55,007 nt of DNA from Nocardioides sp. Lineage in GTDB: Bacteria > Actinomycetota > Actinomycetes > Propionibacteriales > Nocardioidaceae. Of the stretch, positions 41,760-49,994 are shown one piece after another. The notes under the pieces are model-generated. The model worked only from the letters and a program-made list of their open reading frames with translations. It did no database searches and was not told the origin of the DNA. Where the stretch lies: assembly GCA_002729525.1 (NCBI GenBank), contig PBYI01000058.1, positions 1-55,007 on the forward strand, in the 5' to 3' direction. Both the position numbers and the translations under genes were made by a program. Positions within the stretch are counted from its first letter, which is position 1. Every line of letters starts with the position of its first letter.

Positions 41760-43922
41760 ATGGCGTCCACCGAGTCTGAGCAGGCCGTTCACCCCGACCC
41801 GCCGACGAGCCCCCCGCGCGCCGCGGCACGCCCCGTGACGACCACCCACCACGGGATCGAGCGCACCGACGACTACGACTGGCTCCGCGACAAGGAGTCC
41901 CCCGAGGTCCGCGCCCACCTCGACGCGGAGAACGCCTGGACCCGGGCGCGCACCGCCCACCTCGCCGACCTGCGCGAGCAGGTCTTCGGCGAGATCAAGG
42001 CCCGCACCCGGCAGACCGACCTCTCGGTGCCCACGCGGGTGCGCGGGCACTGGTACTACGGGCGCACCTTCGAGGGCCGCGAGTACGGCGCCACCTGCCG
42101 CGTGCCGGTCGCCGACCCGGCCGACTGGACGCCGCCGCGCCCGGCCGCCGACGCCGAGCCCGACAAGCCCGCGCTCCCGGGCGAGCAGGTCCTGCTCGAC
42201 CTCGACGCGCTCGCCGACGGCCACGACTTCTTCTCCCTCGGCGGCTCCTCGGTCAGCGCCGACGGGCGACTGCTGGCCTACGCCGTCGACACCGTCGGCG
42301 ACGAGCGCTACACGGTGCGGGTCAAGGACCTCGACACCGGCCTGCTGCTCGACGACGAGGTCACCGGCGTGCTCGGCGGCGTCACCTGGCACCACGACGG
42401 CCAGCAGTTCTACTACGTGACCGTCGACGACTCCTGGCGCGCCGACAAGGTGTGGCGCCACCGGCTCGGCACGCCCCAGTCCGACGACGAGCTGTTCTTC
42501 GCCGAGGCCGACGAGCGGTTCTGGGTGGGCTGCGGCTCCACCCGCAGCGACCGGTTCGTCATGGTCGCCACCTCCTCGAAGACCACCAGCGAGTACCACG
42601 TCCTCGACACCGAGGGCGACGAGGCCGGCGCCGCCGGGCTGCGCTGCTTCCTGCCCCGCCGCGAGGGCCTGGAGTACGCCGTCGAGCACGCCGTGATCGC
42701 CGGCGCGGACCGGTTCCTCGTGCTGCACAACGGCGCCGGCGCCGACTTCGAGCTCGCCACCTGCCCGGCCGAGCCGACCTCCGAGGACCGCTGGGAGACC
42801 CTGCTCGCCCACGACCCCGCCGTACGGCTCGAGGACGTCGACGCGTTCGCCGACCACCTCGTGGTGTCCCAGCGCAGCGCCGGGCTCACCCAGGTGCGCG
42901 TGCTCGACCTCGGCCCCGACGGCGTCACCGACGACCACGTGGTGCAGTTCGACGCCGAGACCCACACCGTCGGCGTCGGCGCCAACCCCGGGTTCGACCA
43001 GCCGGTGCTGCGGATCGGGTTCGGCAGCCTCGCCACGCCCTCGTCGGTCTTCGACTACGACGTCCGCGCCCGCAGCCTGACCCTGCTCAAGCAGGCGGCC
43101 GTGCTCGGCGGCTACGACCCCGAGGAGTACGAGGAGCACCGGCTCTGGGCGACCAGCACCGGCGGCGAGCAGGTGCCGGTCTCGCTGGTGGTCCGCAAGG
43201 ACGCGCCGCGCCCCGCCCCGCTGCACCTGTACGCCTACGGCTCCTACGAGGCCTCGATCGACCCGTCGTTCTCCGTCGCCCGGCTCTCGGTCCTCGACCG
43301 TGGCGCGGCGTTCGCGATCGCGCACGTGCGCGGCGGCGGCGAGATGGGCCGCCGGTGGTACGACGACGGCAAGCTCGCGCACAAGCAGCACACCTTCGAC
43401 GACTTCGTCGCCTGCGCCCGCCACCTCGTCGACACCGGCTGGGCCGCGCCCGACCGGATCGTCGCCGAGGGCGCCAGCGCCGGCGGCCTGCTGGCCGGCG
43501 CCGTGGCCACCCAGGCGCCCGAGGTCTTCGCCGGTGTCGTGGCGGGCGTGCCGTTCGTCGACCCGCTCACCTCGATGCTCGACTCCTCACTGCCCCTCAC
43601 GGTCACCGAGTACGACGAGTGGGGCGACCCGGCGACCGACCCGGAGGCGTACGCGACCATCGCGGCGTACGCGCCGTACGAGAACGTCACCGAGCAGCGC
43701 TACCCGCGCATCCTTGCCGAGACGTCGCTCAACGACACCCGGGTGCTCTACGTCGAGCCCGCCAAGTGGGTGGCCCGGCTGCGCGAGCGGGCGATCGACC
43801 CCGACGTCCTGCTGCGCGTCGAGATGGCCGCCGGGCACGCCGGCGTCTCGGGGCGGTACCAGGCGTGGAAGGACCGTGCGTTCACCCTCGCGTGGGTGCT
43901 CGACGTCCTCGGGCTGGCCTGA
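41760..43922 (+). CDS. ptrB: Oligopeptidase B (S9 prolyl oligopeptidase family)
   Basis: 720 residues starting MASTESEQAVHPDPPTSPPR. N-terminal beta-propeller (HGIERTDDYDWLRDKESPEV through about 430) and C-terminal hydrolase. Catalytic Ser573 in EGASAGG, Asp near 659 (SLNDTRVLYVEP) and His693 (AAGHAGVSG). AHVRGGGEMGRRWYDDGK is a signature of oligopeptidase B, which cuts after Arg or Lys in short peptides in the cytosol. The start is the first Met with homology downstream; an upstream frame extension is non-homologous. Confidence 0.94.
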   Translation: MASTESEQAVHPDPPTSPPRAAARPVTTTHHGIERTDDYDWLRDKESPEVRAHLDAENAWTRARTAHLADLREQVFGEIKARTRQTDLSVPTRVRGHWYYGRTFEGREYGATCRVPVADPADWTPPRPAADAEPDKPALPGEQVLLDLDALADGHDFFSLGGSSVSADGRLLAYAVDTVGDERYTVRVKDLDTGLLLDDEVTGVLGGVTWHHDGQQFYYVTVDDSWRADKVWRHRLGTPQSDDELFFAEADERFWVGCGSTRSDRFVMVATSSKTTSEYHVLDTEGDEAGAAGLRCFLPRREGLEYAVEHAVIAGADRFLVLHNGAGADFELATCPAEPTSEDRWETLLAHDPAVRLEDVDAFADHLVVSQRSAGLTQVRVLDLGPDGVTDDHVVQFDAETHTVGVGANPGFDQPVLRIGFGSLATPSSVFDYDVRARSLTLLKQAAVLGGYDPEEYEEHRLWATSTGGEQVPVSLVVRKDAPRPAPLHLYAYGSYEASIDPSFSVARLSVLDRGAAFAIAHVRGGGEMGRRWYDDGKLAHKQHTFDDFVACARHLVDTGWAAPDRIVAEGASAGGLLAGAVATQAPEVFAGVVAGVPFVDPLTSMLDSSLPLTVTEYDEWGDPATDPEAYATIAAYAPYENVTEQRYPRILAETSLNDTRVLYVEPAKWVARLRERAIDPDVLLRVEMAAGHAGVSGRYQAWKDRAFTLAWVLDVLGLA

Positions 43923-44154
43923 GGCGCCTCACCGCACGACTTTCCTGACGCGTGGCTGAGAGGTGCGACGCGGGGCTGAGAAGACCCTGAGATCTCGGTC
44001 GGGACGCAACTTCCGACCCATCCGACTCGTCTGACATGACGAAGGACCCACGAGGACCTTCCGGGTGATGCGGGAATCCGCGACCCCCGACCACCGTTGA
44101 AGACTACGAGGCCCGCCCAACCCGGTGGGCCGAGGACGACAGAGAGGGGTTCTT

Positions 44155-45111
44155 GTGGCAACCAAGACCGTGACGACGGGAACCCGTGAGATCGAGGGCC
44201 GCGACAGCGTCGGGCTCTACCTGGACGAGATCGCCCGCAACCCGCTGCTGGACGCCGCCACCGAGGTCGAGCTGTCCAAGACCATCGAGGCCGGCCTGAT
44301 GGCCGAGTACCTCCTGGCCGAGGGCCGGGTCGGGCGACGCAAGGGCGGCGCCCCGATGCGCGCCAGCCAGGAGGAGCTCGAGTACCTCGCCGAGGAGGGA
44401 CGCAAGGCGGTCGACACCTTCATCACCGCCAACCTGCGCCTCGTGGTCTCGATCGCGCGCAAGTACGGCCGCTCGCAGATGCCGATGCTCGACCTGATCC
44501 AGGAGGGCAACACCGGTCTGATCCGAGCGGTCGAGAAGTTCGACTACACCAAGGGCTACAAGTTCTCGACGTACGCCACCTGGTGGGTGCGCCAGGCCAT
44601 CACCCGCGGCATCGCGCAGCAGGCGCGCGTCGTCCGGCTGCCGGTGCACGTCGTCGAGGAGCTCAACCAGGTCAGCGGCGCCCGTCGCACGCTCGAGCGT
44701 CAGCTCGGCCGCGACCCCGAGCCGCAGGAGATCGCCTCCGAGCTCGACATGGACGTCGACCGGGTGCTCGACCTGCTCAGCTGGGGCCGCGAGCACGTCT
44801 CGCTGGACACCCCGGTCGACGAGGACGGCGACACCTCGCTCGGTGACCTGATGGCGCAGGAGACCGCGCCCAGCCCCGACCTGACCGTGCTCGACGTCGA
44901 GTCCCGCGAGCGCCTCAGCGCGCTGGTCGGTCAGCTCGACGACCGTGCCGCCGACATCATCCGCTCGCGCTACGGCCTCACCGACGGTCGCCAGCACAAG
45001 CTGGCCGACATCGGCGCCAAGCACGGCATCTCCGCGGAGCGGGTGCGTCAGCTCGAGCGCGAGGCGCTGCAGAAGCTGCGCCGCCTCGGCGACCCCGACC
45101 TCGCCGCCTGA
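44155..45111 (+). CDS. sigB: Sigma-70 family factor, SigB-like (group 2)
   Basis: 318 residues from GTG 44155 with GAGAGGGG 6 bases upstream. Begins VATKTVTTGTREIEGRDSVG. Region 1.2 DSVGLYLDEIARNPLLD, region 2 NLRLVVSIARKYGRSQMPML and YATWWVRQAITRGIA, region 4 AERVRQLEREALQKLRRLGD. It lacks the long N-terminal region of SigA. In actinobacteria such factors (SigB/HrdB-like group 2) are non-essential and serve stress or stationary phase. A 232-base upstream region presumably holds its promoter. Confidence 0.93.
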   Translation: MATKTVTTGTREIEGRDSVGLYLDEIARNPLLDAATEVELSKTIEAGLMAEYLLAEGRVGRRKGGAPMRASQEELEYLAEEGRKAVDTFITANLRLVVSIARKYGRSQMPMLDLIQEGNTGLIRAVEKFDYTKGYKFSTYATWWVRQAITRGIAQQARVVRLPVHVVEELNQVSGARRTLERQLGRDPEPQEIASELDMDVDRVLDLLSWGREHVSLDTPVDEDGDTSLGDLMAQETAPSPDLTVLDVESRERLSALVGQLDDRAADIIRSRYGLTDGRQHKLADIGAKHGISAERVRQLEREALQKLRRLGDPDLAA

Positions 45112-45172
45112 CGCTCGGCACCCGCCCGAGCGTCACGCAGCACCCTCGGGGTCACACGCTGACTCCACGAAC

Positions 45173-45209
45173 CACGGCCCGTTCCCGGCGATCCCGGGGG
45201 CGGGCCGTG
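45173..45209. terminator. Hairpin downstream of sigB-like gene
   Basis: CACGGCCCG (45173-45181) pairs with CGGGCCGTG (45201-45209), with inner CCCGG/CCGGG pairing. It lies 62 bases after the sigma factor stop on the plus strand and is the likely transcript end. Confidence 0.7.
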
Positions 45210-45248
45210 CGTCGTCCCGCGACGCCGCACCCCATGTAACACGCCGTC

Positions 45249-45285
45249 CACTGTTCTACTCACACGTTGCAGCGTGTGAACAGTG
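45249..45285. promoter_or_regulatory. Nested inverted repeat before a GNAT gene
   Basis: CACTGTTC and GAACAGTG are outer arms, CACACG and CGTGTG inner arms, with a TACT bulge on the left. The GNAT start is about 50 bases downstream. It could be an operator or part of a terminator for the preceding gene. Confidence 0.4.
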
Positions 45286-45334
45286 CGGTGGGCGACGTGT
45301 GACAGCCGGCGCGGCCGTTCGCCAGGATGGGCGC

Positions 45335-45814
45335 GTGCAGATCGTCGTCGACCCGGTCACCGACCCGCGCGTGACGGAGTTCCTCGCCGCGCACCAGCGG
45401 CAGCTGTGGGAGGTCACCCCGAACCCCGAGACCAGCTCGCACGCGCTCGACCTCGACGGGCTGCGGCGCCCGGGTGTGACGGTGTGGACCGCCTGGGACG
45501 ACGCACAGGATCCGCCGGCGCTCCTCGGATGCGCCGCGCTGGCCGCGATCGACGGCGAGCCCGGCCACGTCGAGCTGAAGTCGATGCGCACCGACGCCAC
45601 CCGGGTACGACGGGGCGTCGCGACCCGGCTGCTGCTGCACGTCCTCGACCACGCCCGGGCCGCGGGCCACACGCGGGTCAGCCTGGAGACCGGCTCGTTT
45701 GCCTTCTTCGAGCCGGCGCGGCTGCTCTACGCCCGCCACGGGTTCGCCGAGTGCGAGCCGTTCGGCTCCTACGCGCCCGACCCGAGCAGCACCTTCATGA
45801 CGCTCGCCCTCTGA
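45335..45814 (+). CDS. GNAT acetyltransferase
   Basis: 159 residues from GTG 45335. GNAT core: GHVELKSMRTDATRVRRGVA (acetyl-CoA loop RxxRRGVA) and LETGSFAFFEPARLLYARHG with FAECEPFGSYAPDPSSTFMT. The last motif resembles a group of small GNATs related to phosphinothricin and protein acetyltransferases. Substrate unknown. It converges with coaE across 43 bases. Confidence 0.87.
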   Translation: MQIVVDPVTDPRVTEFLAAHQRQLWEVTPNPETSSHALDLDGLRRPGVTVWTAWDDAQDPPALLGCAALAAIDGEPGHVELKSMRTDATRVRRGVATRLLLHVLDHARAAGHTRVSLETGSFAFFEPARLLYARHGFAECEPFGSYAPDPSSTFMTLAL

Positions 45815-45857
45815 GCCAGAGGTTGGGCACGGCGCACCGCCCGGACGTCGTACGCCG

Positions 45858-46445
45858 TCAGCCCGCGGTGAGCGCCGCGTGCACCTCGGCGACCCGGGCC
45901 GCCAGCTCGTCGAGCGACCCGGTGTTCTCCACGACGTGCGTGGCGATCGCCAACCGGTCCTCGCGCGTGGCCTGCGCGGCGATCCGTGACTCCGCGTCCT
46001 CGCGGGTCCAGCCGCGGTCGGAGACCATCCGCTCGACCCGCACCTCGTCCGGAGCGTCCACCACCACGACCGCGTCGAACTCCGCTGCCCGGCCGGTCTC
46101 GGCCAGCAGCGGGATGTCGTGCACGACCAGGTCGTCGGGGCCGGTGGCGCCCTCGAGCTCGGCGTACCGCTCGAAGACGAGCGGGTGCACGATCGACTCC
46201 AGCAGGCGGCGCTTCTCGTCGTCGCCGAAGACCAGCCGACCCATCGCCGGCCGGTCGAGGTCGCCCTCGGGCGTGAGCAGCTCGGGGCCGAACGCCTCGA
46301 CGACCGCGGCGAGGCCCGGCGTACCGCGCTCGACCACCTCGCGGGCGATCGCGTCGGCGTCGATGACGACTGCCCCGTGCTCGGCCAGCAGCCGGGCCAC
46401 GGTGCTCTTGCCCGACGCCACTCCCCCGGTCAGTCCCACGCGCAT
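45858..46445 (-). CDS. coaE: Dephospho-CoA kinase
   Basis: 195 residues starting MRVGLTGGVASGKSTVARLL. P-loop GGVASGKST, DADAIAREVVERGTPG, the HPLV element (LESIVHPLVFERYAELEG) and VVVVDAPDEVRVERM lid region are all present. Final step of coenzyme A synthesis. In many actinobacteria coaE follows rpsA on the same strand; here rpsA is 4.9 kb upstream on the same strand. Confidence 0.95.
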   Translation of the reverse strand: MRVGLTGGVASGKSTVARLLAEHGAVVIDADAIAREVVERGTPGLAAVVEAFGPELLTPEGDLDRPAMGRLVFGDDEKRRLLESIVHPLVFERYAELEGATGPDDLVVHDIPLLAETGRAAEFDAVVVVDAPDEVRVERMVSDRGWTREDAESRIAAQATREDRLAIATHVVENTGSLDELAARVAEVHAALTAG

Positions 46446-46465
46446 GGCGCCACGCTAGTGCGTGG

Positions 46466-47467
46466 CTACTGCCTGGCCCCGGTCGCGCCCTCGGTGGACG
46501 CCACGGCGTCCTCCCCCAGCGCCGTCGCGGCGGTCGCGCGGCAGACCTCCTCCCACGGCGTCGGCTCCAGACCGAGCTCGGTCCGCGCCGCCGAGGAGTC
46601 GAGGAGGTAGGGGCGCCGGAACTGGTACGCCGTCTCGCGCAGCTCCCGCAGCACCGGCACGACCGTGCCCAGCAGTCCTGGCACCAGCCACCCCGGGTAG
46701 GCGCGCACCCGCACCGGCTCGCGGCCCACCGACCGGCACACGTCGGCGACCGCCTGGGCCTGCGTGACCGCGGGGTTGGTCGGCACGTGCCAGACCCGGC
46801 CGTGGGTCCCGGGCCGACCGGCGACCTCGACCATCGTGCGCGCGACGTCGCGCACGTCGGCGAACGAGTGCGGCTGGTCGACCCGGCCGATCATCCGCAC
46901 CGGCTTCCCTGCCAGCGCTCGCGGCGCGACCAGGCTGACGTGGCCGTTGCCCGAGCGGATGCCCGGACCCATGTAGTCCGACCCGCGCACCTCGACCGCC
47001 CGGATCCGCCCCTGCTCGTGGCGGCGCCGCGCCTCGGCCCACATGCCGGCGCGCAGCCGTCCCTTGGTGCCGGTCGCGGTGTCCGGGTCGCCCTCGACCA
47101 TCGGGCGCTCGGCGTCCGGCCGCTCGCCGTACGGGTAGAGGTTGCCGCAGGTCACCAGCACGGCGCCGGCGCGCTCCGCGGCGGTGAGCAGCGCCTCGGC
47201 CACCGGCGGCCACCACGTCGGCCACACGTCGTACGACGGCGGGTTGACCGCGTTGTGGATGGCTGCGGCCCCCTCGGCGACCGAGGTCAGCGCGTCGGCG
47301 TCGCTCGCGTCCAGCGCCACCCGTCGTACGCCGTCGACCGCGACGCCCGCGCCCGACCGGCTCACCAGCAGCACGTCGTGCACGCCGCGGCGCACCAGCT
47401 CGCGGGCCGTCTCCAGCCCGACCGGCCCCGCGCCGACCACCACGTGCTTCTCGCCCGTCCCGACCAT
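46466..47467 (-). CDS. NAD-dependent epimerase/dehydratase family protein
   Basis: 333 residues starting MVGTGEKHVVVGAGPVGLET; ribosome site GGGAGG 7 bases upstream. Rossmann motif VVGAGPVGLETARELV, then PYGERPDAERPMVEGDPDTA. The AAAIHNAVNPPSYDVWPTWW block and the lack of a clear Tyr-x3-Lys put it in an atypical group of extended SDRs. Substrate unknown. It is divergent from a TetR gene with two shared operators. Confidence 0.85.
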   Translation of the reverse strand: MVGTGEKHVVVGAGPVGLETARELVRRGVHDVLLVSRSGAGVAVDGVRRVALDASDADALTSVAEGAAAIHNAVNPPSYDVWPTWWPPVAEALLTAAERAGAVLVTCGNLYPYGERPDAERPMVEGDPDTATGTKGRLRAGMWAEARRRHEQGRIRAVEVRGSDYMGPGIRSGNGHVSLVAPRALAGKPVRMIGRVDQPHSFADVRDVARTMVEVAGRPGTHGRVWHVPTNPAVTQAQAVADVCRSVGREPVRVRAYPGWLVPGLLGTVVPVLRELRETAYQFRRPYLLDSSAARTELGLEPTPWEEVCRATAATALGEDAVASTEGATGARQ

Positions 47468-47490
47468 GTCCGCTCCTCCCACGCCCACAA

Positions 47491-47557
47491 ACTGTGAGCA
47501 CTGCTCTCGTTTCGTCCAGCATCCTCCCGACATCACCCCAAAGCAAGAGCACTGCTC
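47491..47557. promoter_or_regulatory. Twin palindromic operators between epimerase and TetR genes
   Basis: GAGCACTGCTC occurs at 47496-47506 and 47547-47557. With flanks they read TGTGAGCACTGCTCTCG and, on the opposite strand, TGTGAGCAGTGCTCTTG. The two sites are centred 51 bases apart, close to five helical turns, and lie between two divergent starts (47467 and 47598). Confidence 0.8.
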
Positions 47558-47597
47558 ACATTTGCGGATGGTGCTCTCGCTGGGCATGATGCGAGCT

Positions 47598-48299
47598 ATG
47601 TCGGACGCCCCTCGCACCGCCCGGGCCGTCGCCCGCGCCGAGCTCACCCGGGCGATCCTCGACAGCGCGACGCAGCAGCTGGCCGAGGTCGGCCCGGCCG
47701 CGCTCTCGGTCCGCGCCGTCGCCCGCGACCTGGGCATGGCGTCGTCCGCGGTCTACCGCTACTTCGCCAGCCGCGACGACCTCCTCACCGCCCTGCTCGT
47801 GGAGGCCTACGACGACCTCGGCGCCGCCGTCGAGGAGGCCGACGCCGCCGTGACCGACCGCGACGACGTCGCGGCCCGGTGGCGCGCGACCGCCGGCGCG
47901 GTGCACGACTGGGCCCGCGCGCACCCGCACCGCTACGCCCTGACCTACGGCTCCCCCGTGCCCGGGTACGCCGCTCCGCAGGACACCGTGGAGCCCGCCA
48001 CCCGCGCGCCTCGGGTGCTCCTCCAGCTCCTGGCCGACGCCCTCGCTGCGGGCCGTGGCGTGCGCGACCTCGGCGGTCGCGTCGACCCGGCCGAGGTCGC
48101 CGCCACCGGCCCGATCAGCGCCGTCACCGAGCCGCCGCTGCCGCCGGAGGCGACCGTGCGGGCGCTAGCCGTCTGGGCGACGCTCTTCGGCCACGTGTCC
48201 CTGGAGCTCTTCGGCCACATGAACAACGCCGTGCTCGACTACGACACGCACTTCGCCACCGTCGTCGACCTCGCGGCGTACGACCTGGGTCTGGCGTGA
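47598..48299 (+). CDS. TetR/AcrR family regulator
   Basis: 233 residues starting MSDAPRTARAVARAELTRAI. N-terminal helix-turn-helix: SVRAVARDLGMASSAVYRYF and ASRDDLLTALLVEAYDDLG. The C-terminal domain matches the WHG type (VWATLFGHVSLELFGHMNNA near residue 205). It likely represses its own operon and the divergent epimerase through the twin palindromes. The stop overlaps the acyl-CoA ligase start (GTGA). Confidence 0.92.
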   Translation: MSDAPRTARAVARAELTRAILDSATQQLAEVGPAALSVRAVARDLGMASSAVYRYFASRDDLLTALLVEAYDDLGAAVEEADAAVTDRDDVAARWRATAGAVHDWARAHPHRYALTYGSPVPGYAAPQDTVEPATRAPRVLLQLLADALAAGRGVRDLGGRVDPAEVAATGPISAVTEPPLPPEATVRALAVWATLFGHVSLELFGHMNNAVLDYDTHFATVVDLAAYDLGLA

Positions 48300-49582
48300 G
48301 CGGCCACCACGAGCAGGTGGAGCTGCGCCCCGGCGACCGGGTGGCGCTCCTCGTCCCAGGGTCCCTGGCGTACGTCGAGGCGGTGTGGTCGCTGCTGGCC
48401 CGCGGCGTGTTCCCGATCCCCCTCGACCCGCGACTCACCGAGCACGAGCGGCGCCGGATCCTCGAGCCGCTCGACCCCACGTTCGTGGTCACCGACGAGG
48501 CCGGGCTGGCCGCGGTCACCACCACCGACCGGGGTGTCCCCCGAGGCCGCCCGATGCACTGCACCAGCGGCACCACGGGGACACCGAAGGGCGTCTTCTC
48601 CGGCCTGCTGGACGACACCGACGCCGCCGCCCTGCTGGCCGACGAGCGTGACCTGTGGGGCTTCGGCCCGGACGACGTCAACCTGGTGCTCAGCCCGCTC
48701 TACCACTCCGCGCCGCTGCGGTTTGCCCTCGGCACCCTGCTCGCCGGCGGGCGGGTCGTCATCCCCGGACCGTTCGACGTCGAGGCGGTGACGGCGTCGA
48801 TCGCCGAGCACCGGCCGACCACGATGTTCTGCGTACCCACGCATCTCCAGCGACTGCTGGCGCACTGGGACGAGATCGGCACGCCCGACCTGTCGTCGTT
48901 CCGGCTCGTCGCGCACGCCGGCGCCCCGTGCCCGCCCGACGTCAAGCGACGCGTGGTCGAGGTGTTCCCCGCGGGCAGCACGTGGGAGTTCTACGGCAGC
49001 ACCGAGGGCCAGTTCACGGCCTGCCGCAGCGAGGAGCAGGCGGAGCGCCCCGGCACGGTCGGCCGGGCCCGCCCCGGCCGCACCCTGCACGTCGACGACG
49101 ACGGCACGATCTGGTGCGCCGGGCCGCGGTTCGCGGAGTTCACCTACTACGGCGCCCCCGACAAGACCGCGGCAGCGTGGCGCACCCTGCCCGGCGGGTC
49201 GCGCGCCTTCTCCGTGGGCGACCTCGGCCGCCTCGACGACGGGGGCTACCTCTGGCTCGATGGCCGCCGCGAGGACCTGGTCATCTCCGGCGGCGTCAAC
49301 GTCTACCCGACCGAGGTCGAGCAGGTGCTCGCCGAGCACCCGGACGTCGTCGAGGTCGCGGTCTACGGCGTCCCGGACGACGACTGGGGACAGCGGGTCT
49401 GCGCCGCGGTGGTCGGCACCGGTCCCGACCCGCTCGACCACGAGGCGCTCGCCGCCTGGGCGCGGGAGCGGCTCGCACCCCCGAAGCGCCCGAAGACCTG
49501 GACGACGGTGCCGGCGCTGCCGCGCACACTCACCGGCAAGGTGCTGCGCGACCGACTGCCCGGCGCACCGCCGCGCCGCTGA
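48296..49582 (+). CDS. Acyl-CoA synthetase-like AMP-binding enzyme, short N-terminus
   Basis: 428 residues from GTG 48296. Motifs: CTSGTTGTPKGV (P-loop, about residue 83), FYGSTEGQF (A5), GDLGRLDDGGYLWLDGRRED (A7-A8 hinge), ISGGVNVYPTEVEQVL and the catalytic Lys in TLTGKVLRDRL. It is about 80-120 residues shorter at the N-terminus than usual fatty acyl or aryl ligases. The region before the P-loop is a short FVVTDE-type segment only. It is coupled to the TetR gene. Substrate unknown; a short-chain or aromatic acid is possible. Confidence 0.88.
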   Translation: MSGHHEQVELRPGDRVALLVPGSLAYVEAVWSLLARGVFPIPLDPRLTEHERRRILEPLDPTFVVTDEAGLAAVTTTDRGVPRGRPMHCTSGTTGTPKGVFSGLLDDTDAAALLADERDLWGFGPDDVNLVLSPLYHSAPLRFALGTLLAGGRVVIPGPFDVEAVTASIAEHRPTTMFCVPTHLQRLLAHWDEIGTPDLSSFRLVAHAGAPCPPDVKRRVVEVFPAGSTWEFYGSTEGQFTACRSEEQAERPGTVGRARPGRTLHVDDDGTIWCAGPRFAEFTYYGAPDKTAAAWRTLPGGSRAFSVGDLGRLDDGGYLWLDGRREDLVISGGVNVYPTEVEQVLAEHPDVVEVAVYGVPDDDWGQRVCAAVVGTGPDPLDHEALAAWARERLAPPKRPKTWTTVPALPRTLTGKVLRDRLPGAPPRR

Positions 49583-49686
49583 GCCGCGGCCCCGCGACCC
49601 GCACCGACCTCCACCCAACGGGTGAACCTGCCACCCGCGACCGGAGGGGTGACCCCGCGCTCCCGGCGTCCTGGTGGTGTCGGTGC

Positions 49687-49926
49687 ATGAGCAACACGAC
49701 CCCCGCAGCCAGCTGCAGCGCCCGCACGATGAGCATCATCGGGATCGTCCTCGGCGTGCTCGCGATCTTCCTCCTGCCGATCGTGCTCGGCCCGATCGGC
49801 GCTGCCCTCGGCTTCGTCGCCAACGCCAAGGGCGACAAGCCGTTCGGCATGTACGTCGGCATCGGGTGCATCGTCGCCACCGTCGCCGGCATCGCGATCG
49901 GTGCGGCGATCGTCGCCTCCATGTAG
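49687..49926 (+). CDS. Small membrane protein (DUF4190-like)
   Basis: 79 residues starting MSNTTPAASCSARTMSIIGI. Two hydrophobic segments: MSIIGIVLGVLAIFLLPIVL and GMYVGIGCIVATVAGIAIGA. The short loop LGFVANAKGDKPFG links them. It resembles DUF4190-type tandem-helix proteins. Function unknown. The ribosome site is weak. Confidence 0.7.
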   Translation: MSNTTPAASCSARTMSIIGIVLGVLAIFLLPIVLGPIGAALGFVANAKGDKPFGMYVGIGCIVATVAGIAIGAAIVASM

Positions 49927-49960
49927 CGCCGTCAAGTAGCGCCGTGAAGTAGCGCCGTCC
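49923..49960. repeat. Three tandem 13-bp repeats after a small membrane gene
   Basis: GTAGCGCCGTCAA, GTAGCGCCGTGAA and GTAGCGCCGTCCG follow one another; the first contains the TAG stop of the membrane protein. This is probably replication slippage, with no indicated function. Confidence 0.7.
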
Positions 49961-49994
49961 GTCCGCGCCGCCCGGGCGGCGCAGGGCGCGGCCC

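Noticed and set aside
49923..49960. 13-bp tandem repeat as a regulatory array
   Set aside because: Only three copies, GC-rich, directly at a stop codon; simple slippage is enough.
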